Notes under the pieces: model-generated
Told to the model about the DNA's origin: nothing
Database searches by the model: none
What the model saw: the letters and a program-made list of their open reading frames with translations, nothing else
Program-made: the position numbers and the translations under genes
Source: Amycolatopsis sp. GM8
GTDB lineage: Bacteria; Actinomycetota; Actinomycetes; Mycobacteriales; Pseudonocardiaceae
Length of the DNA: 64,000 nt
Assembly: GCF_021653975.1 (NCBI RefSeq)
Contig: NZ_JAJKFK010000001.1
Coordinates: forward strand, 1,146,863 to 1,210,862
Reading direction: 5' to 3'
Shown here: piece after piece, positions 33,507 through 41,237 of the stretch
How the letters are laid out: each line of letters opens with the position of its first letter
How positions within the stretch are numbered: position 1 is the first letter of the stretch

Positions 33507-34676
33507 CTACCCCGGCCATCCTGAGAGAAACGCAGCAGCGCGAAGCACATCCACGTAGCGCACGTACAGCGCCGCCAGCCCGAACCGCAGCACGTCGGGC
33601 GGCCGGAAGTCGCCGATGATGCCGGACTCGCTCATCGCCGCCATGACGCGTTTCGCGTCCGGCCAGCGAATCGAGAGCTGGTTACCCCGCCGATGATCCC
33701 GCGGTGACAACACCTCCGCGCCGGGCACCTGTTCGTCCAGGCAGCGTAGGAAGAAGTCGCCCAGCGCCAACGCCTTGGCCCGCACCTGCTCGACGATCAC
33801 GTCCGCCCACACGTCGAGCGCGGCGTCCAGCGCGAGCATCGACAGGATGTCCGGCGTCCCCGTCCGGGCGCGGCTGATCCCCGGCCCGCCCGCGTAGGCC
33901 TCGGTCATGCCGAACGGGTCGGCGTGCCCGGCCCACCCGCTCAGCGGCTGGTCGAACCGCTCCTGCCAGCGCACCGGCACGTACAGGAAAGCCGGCGCGC
34001 CCGGGCCGCCGTTGAGGAACTTGTATGTGCAGCCAACGGCGAGGTCCACCCCGGCGGCGTCCAGCTCCATCGGGATCGCACCGACGCTGTGGCACAGGTC
34101 CCAGACCGCCAGCGCACCCGCCTCGTGCAGGCGCCCGGTGAGCGAGGGCAGGTCGTGCACCAGACCCGACCGGTAGTCGACGTGATTGATCAGGGCGGCC
34201 GCCGTCTGCTCCGACATCGCCGCCGGCATTTCCTCCGGCACGACCCGGCGAATCTCGTGCCCGGTCAGCCGCGCCGCGCTCTCGGCGACGTACCCGTCGG
34301 TCGGGAACGTCGTGGCGTCCACCAGGATCTCAGGCCGGCCCGAGTTCAGCCGCACCGCCGCGACCAGCGCCTTGAACACGTTGACACTCGTCGAGTCACC
34401 CACCACGACCTGGCCCGCGGCGGCGCCGACCAGCGGCGCGATCCGATCGCCGACCCGCTCGGGCGCCTGCCACCAGCCCTCGTCCCAGGACCGGATCAGC
34501 CGGCCCGCCCACTGTTTCCGCACGACCTCGTCGAGCCGCGCGGCCACCGACCGTGGCGGCGCGCCGAGCGAGTTCCCGTCCAGATAGGACACCTGCGGGT
34601 CGAGATCGAACTCGGCGCGCTTGCCCGCCAGCGGGTCGCCGGCGTCCAGCTCGGTCGCAACCTGCGACAACGACAT
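33507..34676 (-). CDS. kynU: Kynureninase
   Basis: A 389-residue PLP enzyme cleaving kynurenine to anthranilate and alanine in tryptophan breakdown. The PLP lysine is K219 in [39 protein letters not shown] and [12 protein letters not shown] are family blocks. ATG at 34676 has GGAAGG seven nt upstream. Tryptophan 2,3-dioxygenase and kynurenine formamidase are not next to it, so it may feed anthranilate or secondary metabolism. Divergent from the acyl-CoA ligase. Confidence 0.92.
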   Translation of the reverse strand: MSLSQVATELDAGDPLAGKRAEFDLDPQVSYLDGNSLGAPPRSVAARLDEVVRKQWAGRLIRSWDEGWWQAPERVGDRIAPLVGAAAGQVVVGDSTSVNVFKALVAAVRLNSGRPEILVDATTFPTDGYVAESAARLTGHEIRRVVPEEMPAAMSEQTAAALINHVDYRSGLVHDLPSLTGRLHEAGALAVWDLCHSVGAIPMELDAAGVDLAVGCTYKFLNGGPGAPAFLYVPVRWQERFDQPLSGWAGHADPFGMTEAYAGGPGISRARTGTPDILSMLALDAALDVWADVIVEQVRAKALALGDFFLRCLDEQVPGAEVLSPRDHRRGNQLSIRWPDAKRVMAAMSESGIIGDFRPPDVLRFGLAALYVRYVDVLRAAAFLSGWPG

Positions 34677-34775
34677 AGTTTCCCTTCCGTAGGCCAGGCC
34701 CTATCGCCCTGTGTCCTGGCTCACTTAGAGTATGTGCGGTCCGCTGGGGGCAGCCGGGCTTACAGGAGGCCAAAG

Positions 34776-36605
34776 GTGACCACCGATACGTCCGTCGCAC
34801 AGCGCGTCGAGGGCCAGACCATTGTCAAGCTGCTGCGTCGCAACGCCGAAGAGTACGGCGACCGGGCTGCGCTGACCTCACTCGACGCCGAGGGCGAACC
34901 GACCCTGACCTGGGCCGAGGTGCGGCACGAGGTGGCCGTACGTTCCCGTGGGCTCGCCGACCTCGGGCTCCAGCGCGGCGACCGGATGCTGATCATGGCA
35001 CCGAGTTCACCCGAGCACCTGCTCGTCGATCTGGCCGCCGTGCACCTGGCTGCCATCCCCTGCACCGCCTACGCGACACTCAGCCCGGACCAGATCCGTT
35101 ACGTCGCAAGGCACAGCGCCGCGCCGGTGGTCGTGCTGCAGGGTCTGGAGGAGCTCAAGCGCTGGGAGCAGGTGCTCGACGACCTGCCGAAGCTCCGGCA
35201 CGTCGTGATGATCGACAGCGATGCGATGCCGCCCGGCGACGACCGGTTCGTCAGCCTGGCCGAGCTCCGGCGGCGGGGCACGGAGCTGCACGAAGCCGAC
35301 CCCGAGGTGTTCGAGCGGGTGCAGGCCGAGATCAAGCCGTCCGACCCGCTGTCGATGATCTACACCTCGGGCACCACGGGCGAGCCGAAAGGCGTGGTGC
35401 TCACCCACGCCAACGCCGTGCACGAGTCGTATGCGATGCAGGCACGACACGGCATGCCGTTGCACGTGGCGAACATCGCCTATCTGCCGCTCGCCCACAT
35501 CGCCGAGCGGGAACTGGCGATCTACCTGCCGATCACGGTCGCCGGGCACGTGCACACGCTCGCCGACCCGACCGCCGTCGTGTCCGCGCTCGGCCGCGTA
35601 CACCCGCAAGGCTTCTTCGGCGTGCCGCGGGTGTGGGAAAAGCTGGTGGCAGGCCTGAAGAACATGCTCGCGAACGCGCCGGAGGACAGGCGTACCGCGC
35701 TGACCCAGGCGAACGAACTCCTGCAGCAGGGGTACAAGTTGCGGGACGCCGGCGAACCGGTGCCGCCGGAGCTCGCGGAGAAGATCGCCGAGACCGACCA
35801 CACGGTGCTCGCCCCGATCCGCCAGCTGCTCGGCATGGACCGGCTGCTCTTCTGCTCCAGCGGCGCGGCCGCGCTGCCGCTCGAGGTGCTGTACTTCCTG
35901 GCCGGCCTTGGCGTCGAGATCCATGAGGTGTGGGGGCTCTCGGAGACCACCGGCGCCGTGACCGCCAACAGCGCCGAGGCTTTCCGCGCGGGCAGCGTCG
36001 GCCGTCCGATCGCCGGCATGGAGGTGAAGGTGGCCGAAGACGGCGAGCTGCTCGTGCGCGGACCGCTGGTGTTCCTCGGCTACCTGCGGGAGGACGGGTC
36101 GATCGAGTCCGCGCTGGACGACGAAGGCTGGTACGCGACCGGCGACATCGGCGAGATCGACGCGGACGGGTTCGTCAAGATCACCGACCGCAAGAAGGAA
36201 CTGATCATCACCTCCGGCGGCAAGAACATCGCGCCGTCCCGGATCGAATCGCTGCTCAAGGAGAACCAGCTGGTCGGCCAGGCCGTCGCGATCGGCAACG
36301 ACAAGCCCTACGTGACCGCGCTGATCGTGCTCGACGACGAATTCCTGCCCGGCTGGGCCCAGGCCCGCGGCATCGAGTTCACCGACGTGGCGACGCTCGC
36401 AGCGCATCCGGCGGTGCGCGAGGAGATCGAGCACGCGGTGGATGCGGCCAACAGCAAACTGGCGCGGGTCGAACAGGTCAAGCGCTACCAGCTGATCACG
36501 AAGACGTGGACGCCGGAATCGGGCGAGGTGACGCCGACGCTGAAGCTCAAGCGCCGCATCATCAACGAACGCTACGCGACGCAGATCGCGGATCTCTACA
36601 GCTGA
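34776..36605 (+). CDS. Long-chain fatty acid-CoA ligase (FadD15-like)
   Basis: A 609-residue AMP-forming ligase. ATP P-loop at SMIYTSGTTGEPKGVVLTH, the A5 block at VWGLSETTGAV, the A7 block at GWYATGDIGEID and the A8 hinge at ITDRKKELIITSGGKN. The long type with an FGVPRVWEKLVAGLK insertion activates medium/long fatty acids in beta-oxidation or lipid synthesis. GTG at 34776 with AGGAGG 7 nt upstream. The C-terminal catalytic lysine lies in TPTLKLKRR. Confidence 0.9.
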   Translation: MTTDTSVAQRVEGQTIVKLLRRNAEEYGDRAALTSLDAEGEPTLTWAEVRHEVAVRSRGLADLGLQRGDRMLIMAPSSPEHLLVDLAAVHLAAIPCTAYATLSPDQIRYVARHSAAPVVVLQGLEELKRWEQVLDDLPKLRHVVMIDSDAMPPGDDRFVSLAELRRRGTELHEADPEVFERVQAEIKPSDPLSMIYTSGTTGEPKGVVLTHANAVHESYAMQARHGMPLHVANIAYLPLAHIAERELAIYLPITVAGHVHTLADPTAVVSALGRVHPQGFFGVPRVWEKLVAGLKNMLANAPEDRRTALTQANELLQQGYKLRDAGEPVPPELAEKIAETDHTVLAPIRQLLGMDRLLFCSSGAAALPLEVLYFLAGLGVEIHEVWGLSETTGAVTANSAEAFRAGSVGRPIAGMEVKVAEDGELLVRGPLVFLGYLREDGSIESALDDEGWYATGDIGEIDADGFVKITDRKKELIITSGGKNIAPSRIESLLKENQLVGQAVAIGNDKPYVTALIVLDDEFLPGWAQARGIEFTDVATLAAHPAVREEIEHAVDAANSKLARVEQVKRYQLITKTWTPESGEVTPTLKLKRRIINERYATQIADLYS

Positions 36606-36609
36606 CCGC

Positions 36610-36645
36610 GGGTGGCCGGTTCCCCATCGGGAGACCCGGCCACCC
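36610..36645 (+). terminator. Terminator after the acyl-CoA ligase gene
   Basis: GGGTGGCCGG at 36610-36619 pairs with CCGGCCACCC at 36636-36645, 4 bp after the stop. Confidence 0.75.
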
Positions 36646-36722
36646 GGCTTGTGCGGGAACGGAACATTCACCACTTCATCGTGATGAACTCGTCACGAAG
36701 AAGTACAGGACAAAATCGTCGC

Positions 36723-36748
36723 CTGTGGATAACTGGACTTATCCACAG
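36723..36748. repeat. Two perfect inverted DnaA boxes
   Basis: TGTGGATAA at 36724-36732 and TTATCCACA at 36739-36747 are each the strict DnaA-box consensus in opposite orientation, 6 bp apart, extended to 10-bp arms. They lie in the gap between convergent genes. The same sequence could form a hairpin but has no T-run. Confidence 0.6.
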
Positions 36749-36750
36749 GG

Positions 36751-37665
36751 TCAGGCGCTGCGCAGCGGGGTCGAGCTCGTCTCCGTCCATTTACGCAACC
36801 GGGGCGGCACCCGCTTTTCGAGTCCGTAAGGCTCCAGGTGCGCGCTGAACACCTCGTCGAAAGCCCGCCGGACCGTCTCGGTGTCCCAGGTCTGCCGCTC
36901 GAGAATCGGCTGTTTCAGGTACGGCTGGCCGAGGATGTGCAGCTGTGGCCCATTGCAGCGGACGAGCTGCCCGGTGATGCCCTCGGCGTCGTCGGACAAC
37001 AGGAACAGCACGAGCGGCGCGATCCGCGAAGGCGTCCGGTCGGGCGGGCAGTTCCGCAGCGAACGTTCCGACTTCCAGACCATTCGGGTGTGGGCCAGCG
37101 GGCACACCGCGTTCACCCGGATGCCGACGTCCTCCAGGTCCAATGCCCACGAATAGGTGAGCGAGGCCACAGCACCCTTGCTCGCCGAGTACACCCCGAG
37201 CTTGCGCTGCCCGAGCGAAGCACCCGAGGAGATGTTCACGATCGCGCCGCCGCTGCCCTGCGCGACCATCGCCTTGATCGCCGCGATCCCGGTGAACATC
37301 ACCCCCAGCACGTTGACTTCGACCAGTTCGCGGATCTGGTCGGGCTCCTCCTGCCAGGGAAGTGCCTCGTAGTTGAGGCCCGCGTTGTTCACCAGGCGAT
37401 CGATCGAGCCGAACTCGTCGATACACAGCTGGACCAGTTCCTGTGCCTGGGCTGGATCGGTCACGGTGTGCCCGCTCGCCACCGCCGTCCCGCCGTGCTC
37501 GCGGATGTTGGCCGCGGTCCGCTCGGCCAGCTCCTCGTCGATGTCGTTGGCGACCACCCGGGCGCCGGCCTGTGCGAGATGCACCGCGAACGCCTCGCCG
37601 AGCCCACGACCCGCACCCGTCACCACCACCGCGCGTTCCCGCAAACCCGCTAGCTGCATGTTCAT
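36751..37665 (-). CDS. Short-chain dehydrogenase/reductase
   Basis: About 304 residues. Rossmann motif VVVTGAGRGLGEAFA, NAG motif LVNNAGLNYEAL, and catalytic Ser and YSASK (SGASLGQRKLGVYSASKG). It is longer than the usual 250-residue SDR: a tail after residue 240 (ILERQTWDTETVRRAFDEVF) is seen in some lipid or steroid-acting members. ATG at 37665 and ATG at 37659 are both possible; GAGG sits 3 or 9 nt before them. The reaction is unknown. Confidence 0.85.
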   Translation of the reverse strand: MNMQLAGLRERAVVVTGAGRGLGEAFAVHLAQAGARVVANDIDEELAERTAANIREHGGTAVASGHTVTDPAQAQELVQLCIDEFGSIDRLVNNAGLNYEALPWQEEPDQIRELVEVNVLGVMFTGIAAIKAMVAQGSGGAIVNISSGASLGQRKLGVYSASKGAVASLTYSWALDLEDVGIRVNAVCPLAHTRMVWKSERSLRNCPPDRTPSRIAPLVLFLLSDDAEGITGQLVRCNGPQLHILGQPYLKQPILERQTWDTETVRRAFDEVFSAHLEPYGLEKRVPPRLRKWTETSSTPLRSA

Positions 37666-38070
37666 CGTCCTCACTCCCCAACTGGCCAGCCCCGACGCAG
37701 CCCGGTAGCGGCTCCCACTGGCCTTGCGATCAGTCTTCGCCTGATCGACACGAGTGCCACACGGGCGACGACGAACGGTCAGCAGATTGCGCTGAACGAG
37801 TGATGAGTGACCAGTGGGGCATACCTCCGGGGCAGTAAACCGCACCTACGGTGTGCGCCGTTCGTCGTAATCCGAAGGTCGGTGTTTAGACCCGGTTGGG
37901 GCCAAACCCGCGCTACCGTCGTCCAGTGACTGTTCGCCTCCGCGCTGTAAGCGGCATACTGGCTGTTGTCTCTCCTGCCGCTTGGGTGAGTGCCCGTTTC
38001 CGGCACCCCACGGCGGACGACACAATGCGTGGGCGTGCAGGCGTTCACCCGAAAGGGGGGAGCTAGGAAG

Positions 38071-39291
38071 ATGGTGAGGACTCAGGCCCGGCCGCGCATG
38101 CGCACGGTCTTGGCCAACGGTGAGTTCCGCACCGTCTGGCTCGCCGAAGCCCAGTCCACCATCGGTGACCAGCTCACGACCGTCGCGCTCGCACTGCTGG
38201 TCTATCACCGCACGGGCTCGGCACTGCTCTCCGCGATCGCGTACGCGCTGACCTTCCTGCCCGCGCTGGCCGGTGGCCTCGGCCTGGCGCAACTCGCCGA
38301 CCGCTTCCCGCGCCGGGCGGTGCTGACCGCCTCGGCGGCCGTGCAGGCAGTCCTGGTCGGGGTGATGGCGATTCCCGGCATGCCGCTGGTGCCGCTGTGC
38401 GTGCTCGTCGTGCTCGCGCGGCTCGCCGGCGCGCCCTCCAACGCCGCGCAGAACGCGCTGACCAGGGAGATCTTCACCGACGACGAGCTGTACCTGCGCA
38501 GCCAGGACATCCGTGGCATCACCACGAACACCGCGATGCTGTTCGGCCTGGCCGGCGGCGGCTTCCTCGTCACGGCGGCCGGCACCACGACGGCGCTGGC
38601 CATCGACGCCGCGACCTTCGCGCTCAGTGCCATCGCGCTGCATCAGTGGGTCGGCGAACGCCCCGCGGCGGACGACGGCAACGGCAGCTGGTTCGGCGCG
38701 ATCCGCTGGGTCGCCGGCCAGCATCGGTTGCGGGTGCTGCTGGGCCTGTCCTGGCTGGTCGGCCTCGCGGTCATCCCCGAAGGGCTGGTCGCGCCGCTGG
38801 CGCAGGAGATCGGCGCACCGGACCAGGCGGTCGGCTGGCTGCTCGCGGCGGACCCGCTCGGCTTCGTCCTCGGCGTGTTCCTGATGTCCCGCTACGTCTC
38901 GGCCGAGGCGCGGAAACGGGTGCTCGGTGTGCTCGCGATCGTGCCGACGGCCTTCCTGCTCGTGTTCTCGGTGGAGCCGGGCCTCGTGCTGTCCCTGGTG
39001 GTGCTCGCGGCCGCTGGTGGGGCCGGCGCGTACATCGTCACGGTGGGCGCTTCGTTCATCACGTGGGTGCCCAACGAACTGAGGGGCGGAGCGGGCGGTT
39101 TGTACCGCACCGGGCTCCGGGTTGCCCAGGGCGTGGGTGTCGCGGTGGGCGGTGCTTTGGCGCAGTGGCTCGGTTCGGCCACCACGGCTATCACGATCGC
39201 GGGTGCGGCAGGTGTCGTACTCGGCATTCCCCTCGCGGTGTCGTGGGCCCGCCTGCAGCGTGGCGAGACCGGAACAGCCGGTGTGTTATGA
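38071..39291 (+). CDS. MFS transporter
   Basis: A 406-residue, 12-helix transporter of the DHA3-like group (FRTVWLAEAQSTIGDQLTTVALALLVYHRTGS; loop LADRFPRRAVL as motif A). ATG at 38071 follows a GGGGGGAG...AGGAAG stretch. It probably exports a drug or metabolite. The 3' end faces the hexapeptide repeat array on the other strand. Nothing nearby names the substrate. Confidence 0.85.
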   Translation: MVRTQARPRMRTVLANGEFRTVWLAEAQSTIGDQLTTVALALLVYHRTGSALLSAIAYALTFLPALAGGLGLAQLADRFPRRAVLTASAAVQAVLVGVMAIPGMPLVPLCVLVVLARLAGAPSNAAQNALTREIFTDDELYLRSQDIRGITTNTAMLFGLAGGGFLVTAAGTTTALAIDAATFALSAIALHQWVGERPAADDGNGSWFGAIRWVAGQHRLRVLLGLSWLVGLAVIPEGLVAPLAQEIGAPDQAVGWLLAADPLGFVLGVFLMSRYVSAEARKRVLGVLAIVPTAFLLVFSVEPGLVLSLVVLAAAGGAGAYIVTVGASFITWVPNELRGGAGGLYRTGLRVAQGVGVAVGGALAQWLGSATTAITIAGAAGVVLGIPLAVSWARLQRGETGTAGVL

Positions 39292-39313
39292 GCGGTCAGG
39301 TTGCCGACGGTCA

Positions 39314-39334
39314 TCAGAAGTCACGGTTCGACAC
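39314..39334 (-). CDS. Hexapeptide frame 4, MSNRDF
   Basis: GTG at 39334 to TGA at 39314. The GGAGG at 39344-39348 stands 9 nt upstream. It is the last in transcription order. An in-frame TGA just before the start excludes a longer peptide. Confidence 0.5.
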   Translation of the reverse strand: MSNRDF

Positions 39335-39391
39335 GAGCGGTCACCTCCAGTTTTTGCCGATGAAACAAACGCGAAGCAAGTTGTCGCCGGT

Positions 39392-39412
39392 TCAGAAGTC
39401 ACGGTTCGACAC
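39392..39412 (-). CDS. Hexapeptide frame 3, MSNRDF
   Basis: GTG at 39412 to TGA at 39392, with GAGG at 39421-39424, 8 nt upstream. A GTG three codons further up (MFFVSNRDF) exists but lies in the ribosome site. Confidence 0.5.
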   Translation of the reverse strand: MSNRDF

Positions 39413-39465
39413 GAAGAACACCTCTCCCACAGCAGCGAAAAGAACAAGATTTTCAGGTCCAGCGA

Positions 39466-39486
39466 TCAGAAGTCACGGTTCGCCAC
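39466..39486 (-). CDS. Hexapeptide frame 2, MANRDF
   Basis: GTG at 39486 to TGA at 39466, with GGAGG at 39496-39500, 9 nt upstream. The one amino-acid change in the set is Ser to Ala at position 2. Confidence 0.5.
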   Translation of the reverse strand: MANRDF

Positions 39487-39542
39487 GGCAGGCCACCTCC
39501 ATACCCCACGCACACAAACAATCACGTACAACACCCACACCA

Positions 39543-39563
39543 TCAGAAGTCGCGGTTGGACAA
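39543..39563 (-). CDS. Hexapeptide frame 1, MSNRDF
   Basis: TTG at 39563 to TGA at 39543, with GGAGG at 39572-39576, 8 nt upstream. Ser and Arg use TCC and CGC where other copies use TCG and CGT, so both changes are silent. It is first in transcription order. Confidence 0.5.
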   Translation of the reverse strand: MSNRDF

Positions 39564-39743
39564 GAAGAACACCTCCGATCGGTGCTCGCCGGGCGCGGAA
39601 GCACCACAGTGGACGAGGTTCTCGTCTCCCGTGGTGAGTCGTATGCGGTGGGATGATACCTGTTGAACGAAAGTACCCGGCGTCCTTCCGGGCACAGCAA
39701 AGTTACCTCGCCACCACGGGGTCCGTCGAGAGAAGGTGATCTG

Positions 39744-41171
39744 GTGCCAGCAGTGCCCTCGCGCCCCGGATCACCGACGCTCCCCGACCGCTCCGGGATA
39801 CCTCCGGGTCAGGGGCGGGCGGCCGCGGCGGGCAATGGCACCGGCGAGCACCCCGCGCCGGACACGTCGAGTGATTCCGCGAATACTCGGCGCTCGTACA
39901 AACCGCAATATTGGGCGTTGTGGCGGCGGCCCAAACCATTCATCGCATTCCTCGTCGTGGCCGAGCTCGCCGCCATTGCGTGGTTCGTCCACGAATTCCT
40001 GGATACCCCGGCGCCCACGCATCTCGATTTGTTGCGCTTCGCGATTCTGACGGCCGGCGCGACGGTGCACATCCAGATGACCCGACGGCAGGAAGAACGT
40101 CGGAGAAATCGTGTTCGCACGGTACTGATCGACCTCACCGCGGTGTGGGTCTTTCCCGCCGCGATTATTCTTCCGGCGACGCTGACGATCGCCCTGGTGC
40201 TGCTGATTCGCATCCAGCACTGGTTCGTCGCCCGGCGCCCGGCGCACAACTTCGTCTTTTCGTCGATCACCCATATGCTCGCGGCGACGGTGGCCCATCA
40301 GGTCTATCTGACGCTGGGCGGAGCGCACTGGGGTTCGCTCACGGTGGTCGACTCGTTCGGCGAGTTCGGGAAGCTCGTCCTCGTCGGGCTGGTCTACGAA
40401 GCCGTGCAGGTCCTCTACGTCGGCAGCATCCTGAGCCTCGCCGCGGCCAAGCCGACCATCCGCAGCGTGCTGGGCAGCAAGGCAGACAACCTGCTCGAGG
40501 CGATCACCATCGGCCTCGGCGCGGTGACCGCGATCCTGCTGGTCATCCTGCCCCCGGCGGTCGCGATCATGGCCGTGGTGACCGTGGTGTTCAACCGGCT
40601 CGCCGAACTGGACCAGCTACAGGACGACGTGCGTACTGATCCGAAGACCCAGGTCTACAACATGCGCGGCTGGACGGAGTCGGCCGAGCGGGCGCTGGCG
40701 CGAGCCGCGAAGTCGGAAGACAACCTCGGCATCCTGATGATCGACCTCGACTTCTTCAAGTGGATCAACGACACCTACGGCCATCCCGCCGGGGACGACA
40801 TGCTGCGCAACCTGGCCCAGCTGCTGGACGAGGTGACGCGCCCCAGCGACGTGGTGGGCCGGTTCGGCGGCGAGGAGTTCCTGGTGCTGCTGCCCGACAC
40901 CGACCAGGCCGCGGCGGCCGGTGCCGCCGAGCGCATCCGGTCCGCGGTCGCGGAACTGCGCATCGTGACGACCGACAAGCGCGGCGACCAGATCACGGTG
41001 TCGGAGCGGACGGCGTCCATCGGCGTCGCGGTGTTCCCCGATCACGGCGACTCGATCGAGAAGCTCATGCAGGCCGCCGACGCCGCCGTGTACGAGGCGA
41101 AGGAGGGCGGCCGCAACCAGGTCCGGCTGGCCGAGCACCGGCCCCACCAGGACGCGGAGACGACCCACTAG
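39744..41171 (+). CDS. Membrane diguanylate cyclase (GGDEF)
   Basis: A 475-residue protein. A Pro-rich N-terminus (1-50) is followed by about six or seven membrane helices (60-290) and a GGDEF domain. The active-site motif is GGEEF at 375-379; RPSD at 366-369 is an intact inhibitory I-site 5 residues before it. It should make c-di-GMP with product feedback. No EAL domain. GTG at 39744 has GAGAAGG upstream; a TTG at 39663 would add 27 residues. The promoter region is shared with the minus-strand hexapeptide array. Confidence 0.88.
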   Translation: MPAVPSRPGSPTLPDRSGIPPGQGRAAAAGNGTGEHPAPDTSSDSANTRRSYKPQYWALWRRPKPFIAFLVVAELAAIAWFVHEFLDTPAPTHLDLLRFAILTAGATVHIQMTRRQEERRRNRVRTVLIDLTAVWVFPAAIILPATLTIALVLLIRIQHWFVARRPAHNFVFSSITHMLAATVAHQVYLTLGGAHWGSLTVVDSFGEFGKLVLVGLVYEAVQVLYVGSILSLAAAKPTIRSVLGSKADNLLEAITIGLGAVTAILLVILPPAVAIMAVVTVVFNRLAELDQLQDDVRTDPKTQVYNMRGWTESAERALARAAKSEDNLGILMIDLDFFKWINDTYGHPAGDDMLRNLAQLLDEVTRPSDVVGRFGGEEFLVLLPDTDQAAAAGAAERIRSAVAELRIVTTDKRGDQITVSERTASIGVAVFPDHGDSIEKLMQAADAAVYEAKEGGRNQVRLAEHRPHQDAETTH

Positions 41172-41237
41172 GGTGGCCGCCGATCCCGGGGGTTTTCCCG
41201 GTGTTCGTTCGCCGTTGACCCTGCCACCCTGGAGTTC

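Larger units (their letters stand above)
39314..39576 (-). repeat. Array of four translated-looking repeats (MSNRDF array)
   Basis: Four imperfect 35-bp repeats at spacings of 78, 74 and 77 bp. Read leftward, each has GGAGGTG (GAGAGGTG in one), 6-8 unlike bases, a six-codon frame and TGA. The spacers between are unusually A/T-rich for this genome and not alike. The array fills the gap between the MFS gene and the diguanylate cyclase, on the strand opposite to both. Confidence 0.75.

Noticed and set aside
33924-34775. Large N-terminal extension of the acyl-CoA ligase
   Set aside because: It is antisense to kynU and has biased Arg/Pro composition; the GTG at 34776 has a perfect ribosome site.
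36610-36748. Small RNA gene between the ligase and SDR genes
   Set aside because: The terminator hairpin and DnaA-box pair explain the structure; no promoter is visible.
39314-39576. CRISPR-like array (repeat about 35 bp, spacer about 40 bp, four copies)
   Set aside because: Repeats differ too much, no cas gene is near, and every repeat carries a ribosome site, start and stop in the same frame.
38397-39656. Reading frames crossing the hexapeptide array on the plus strand
   Set aside because: They are shadows of the MFS gene continued through the array; no ribosome site or family signal supports them.
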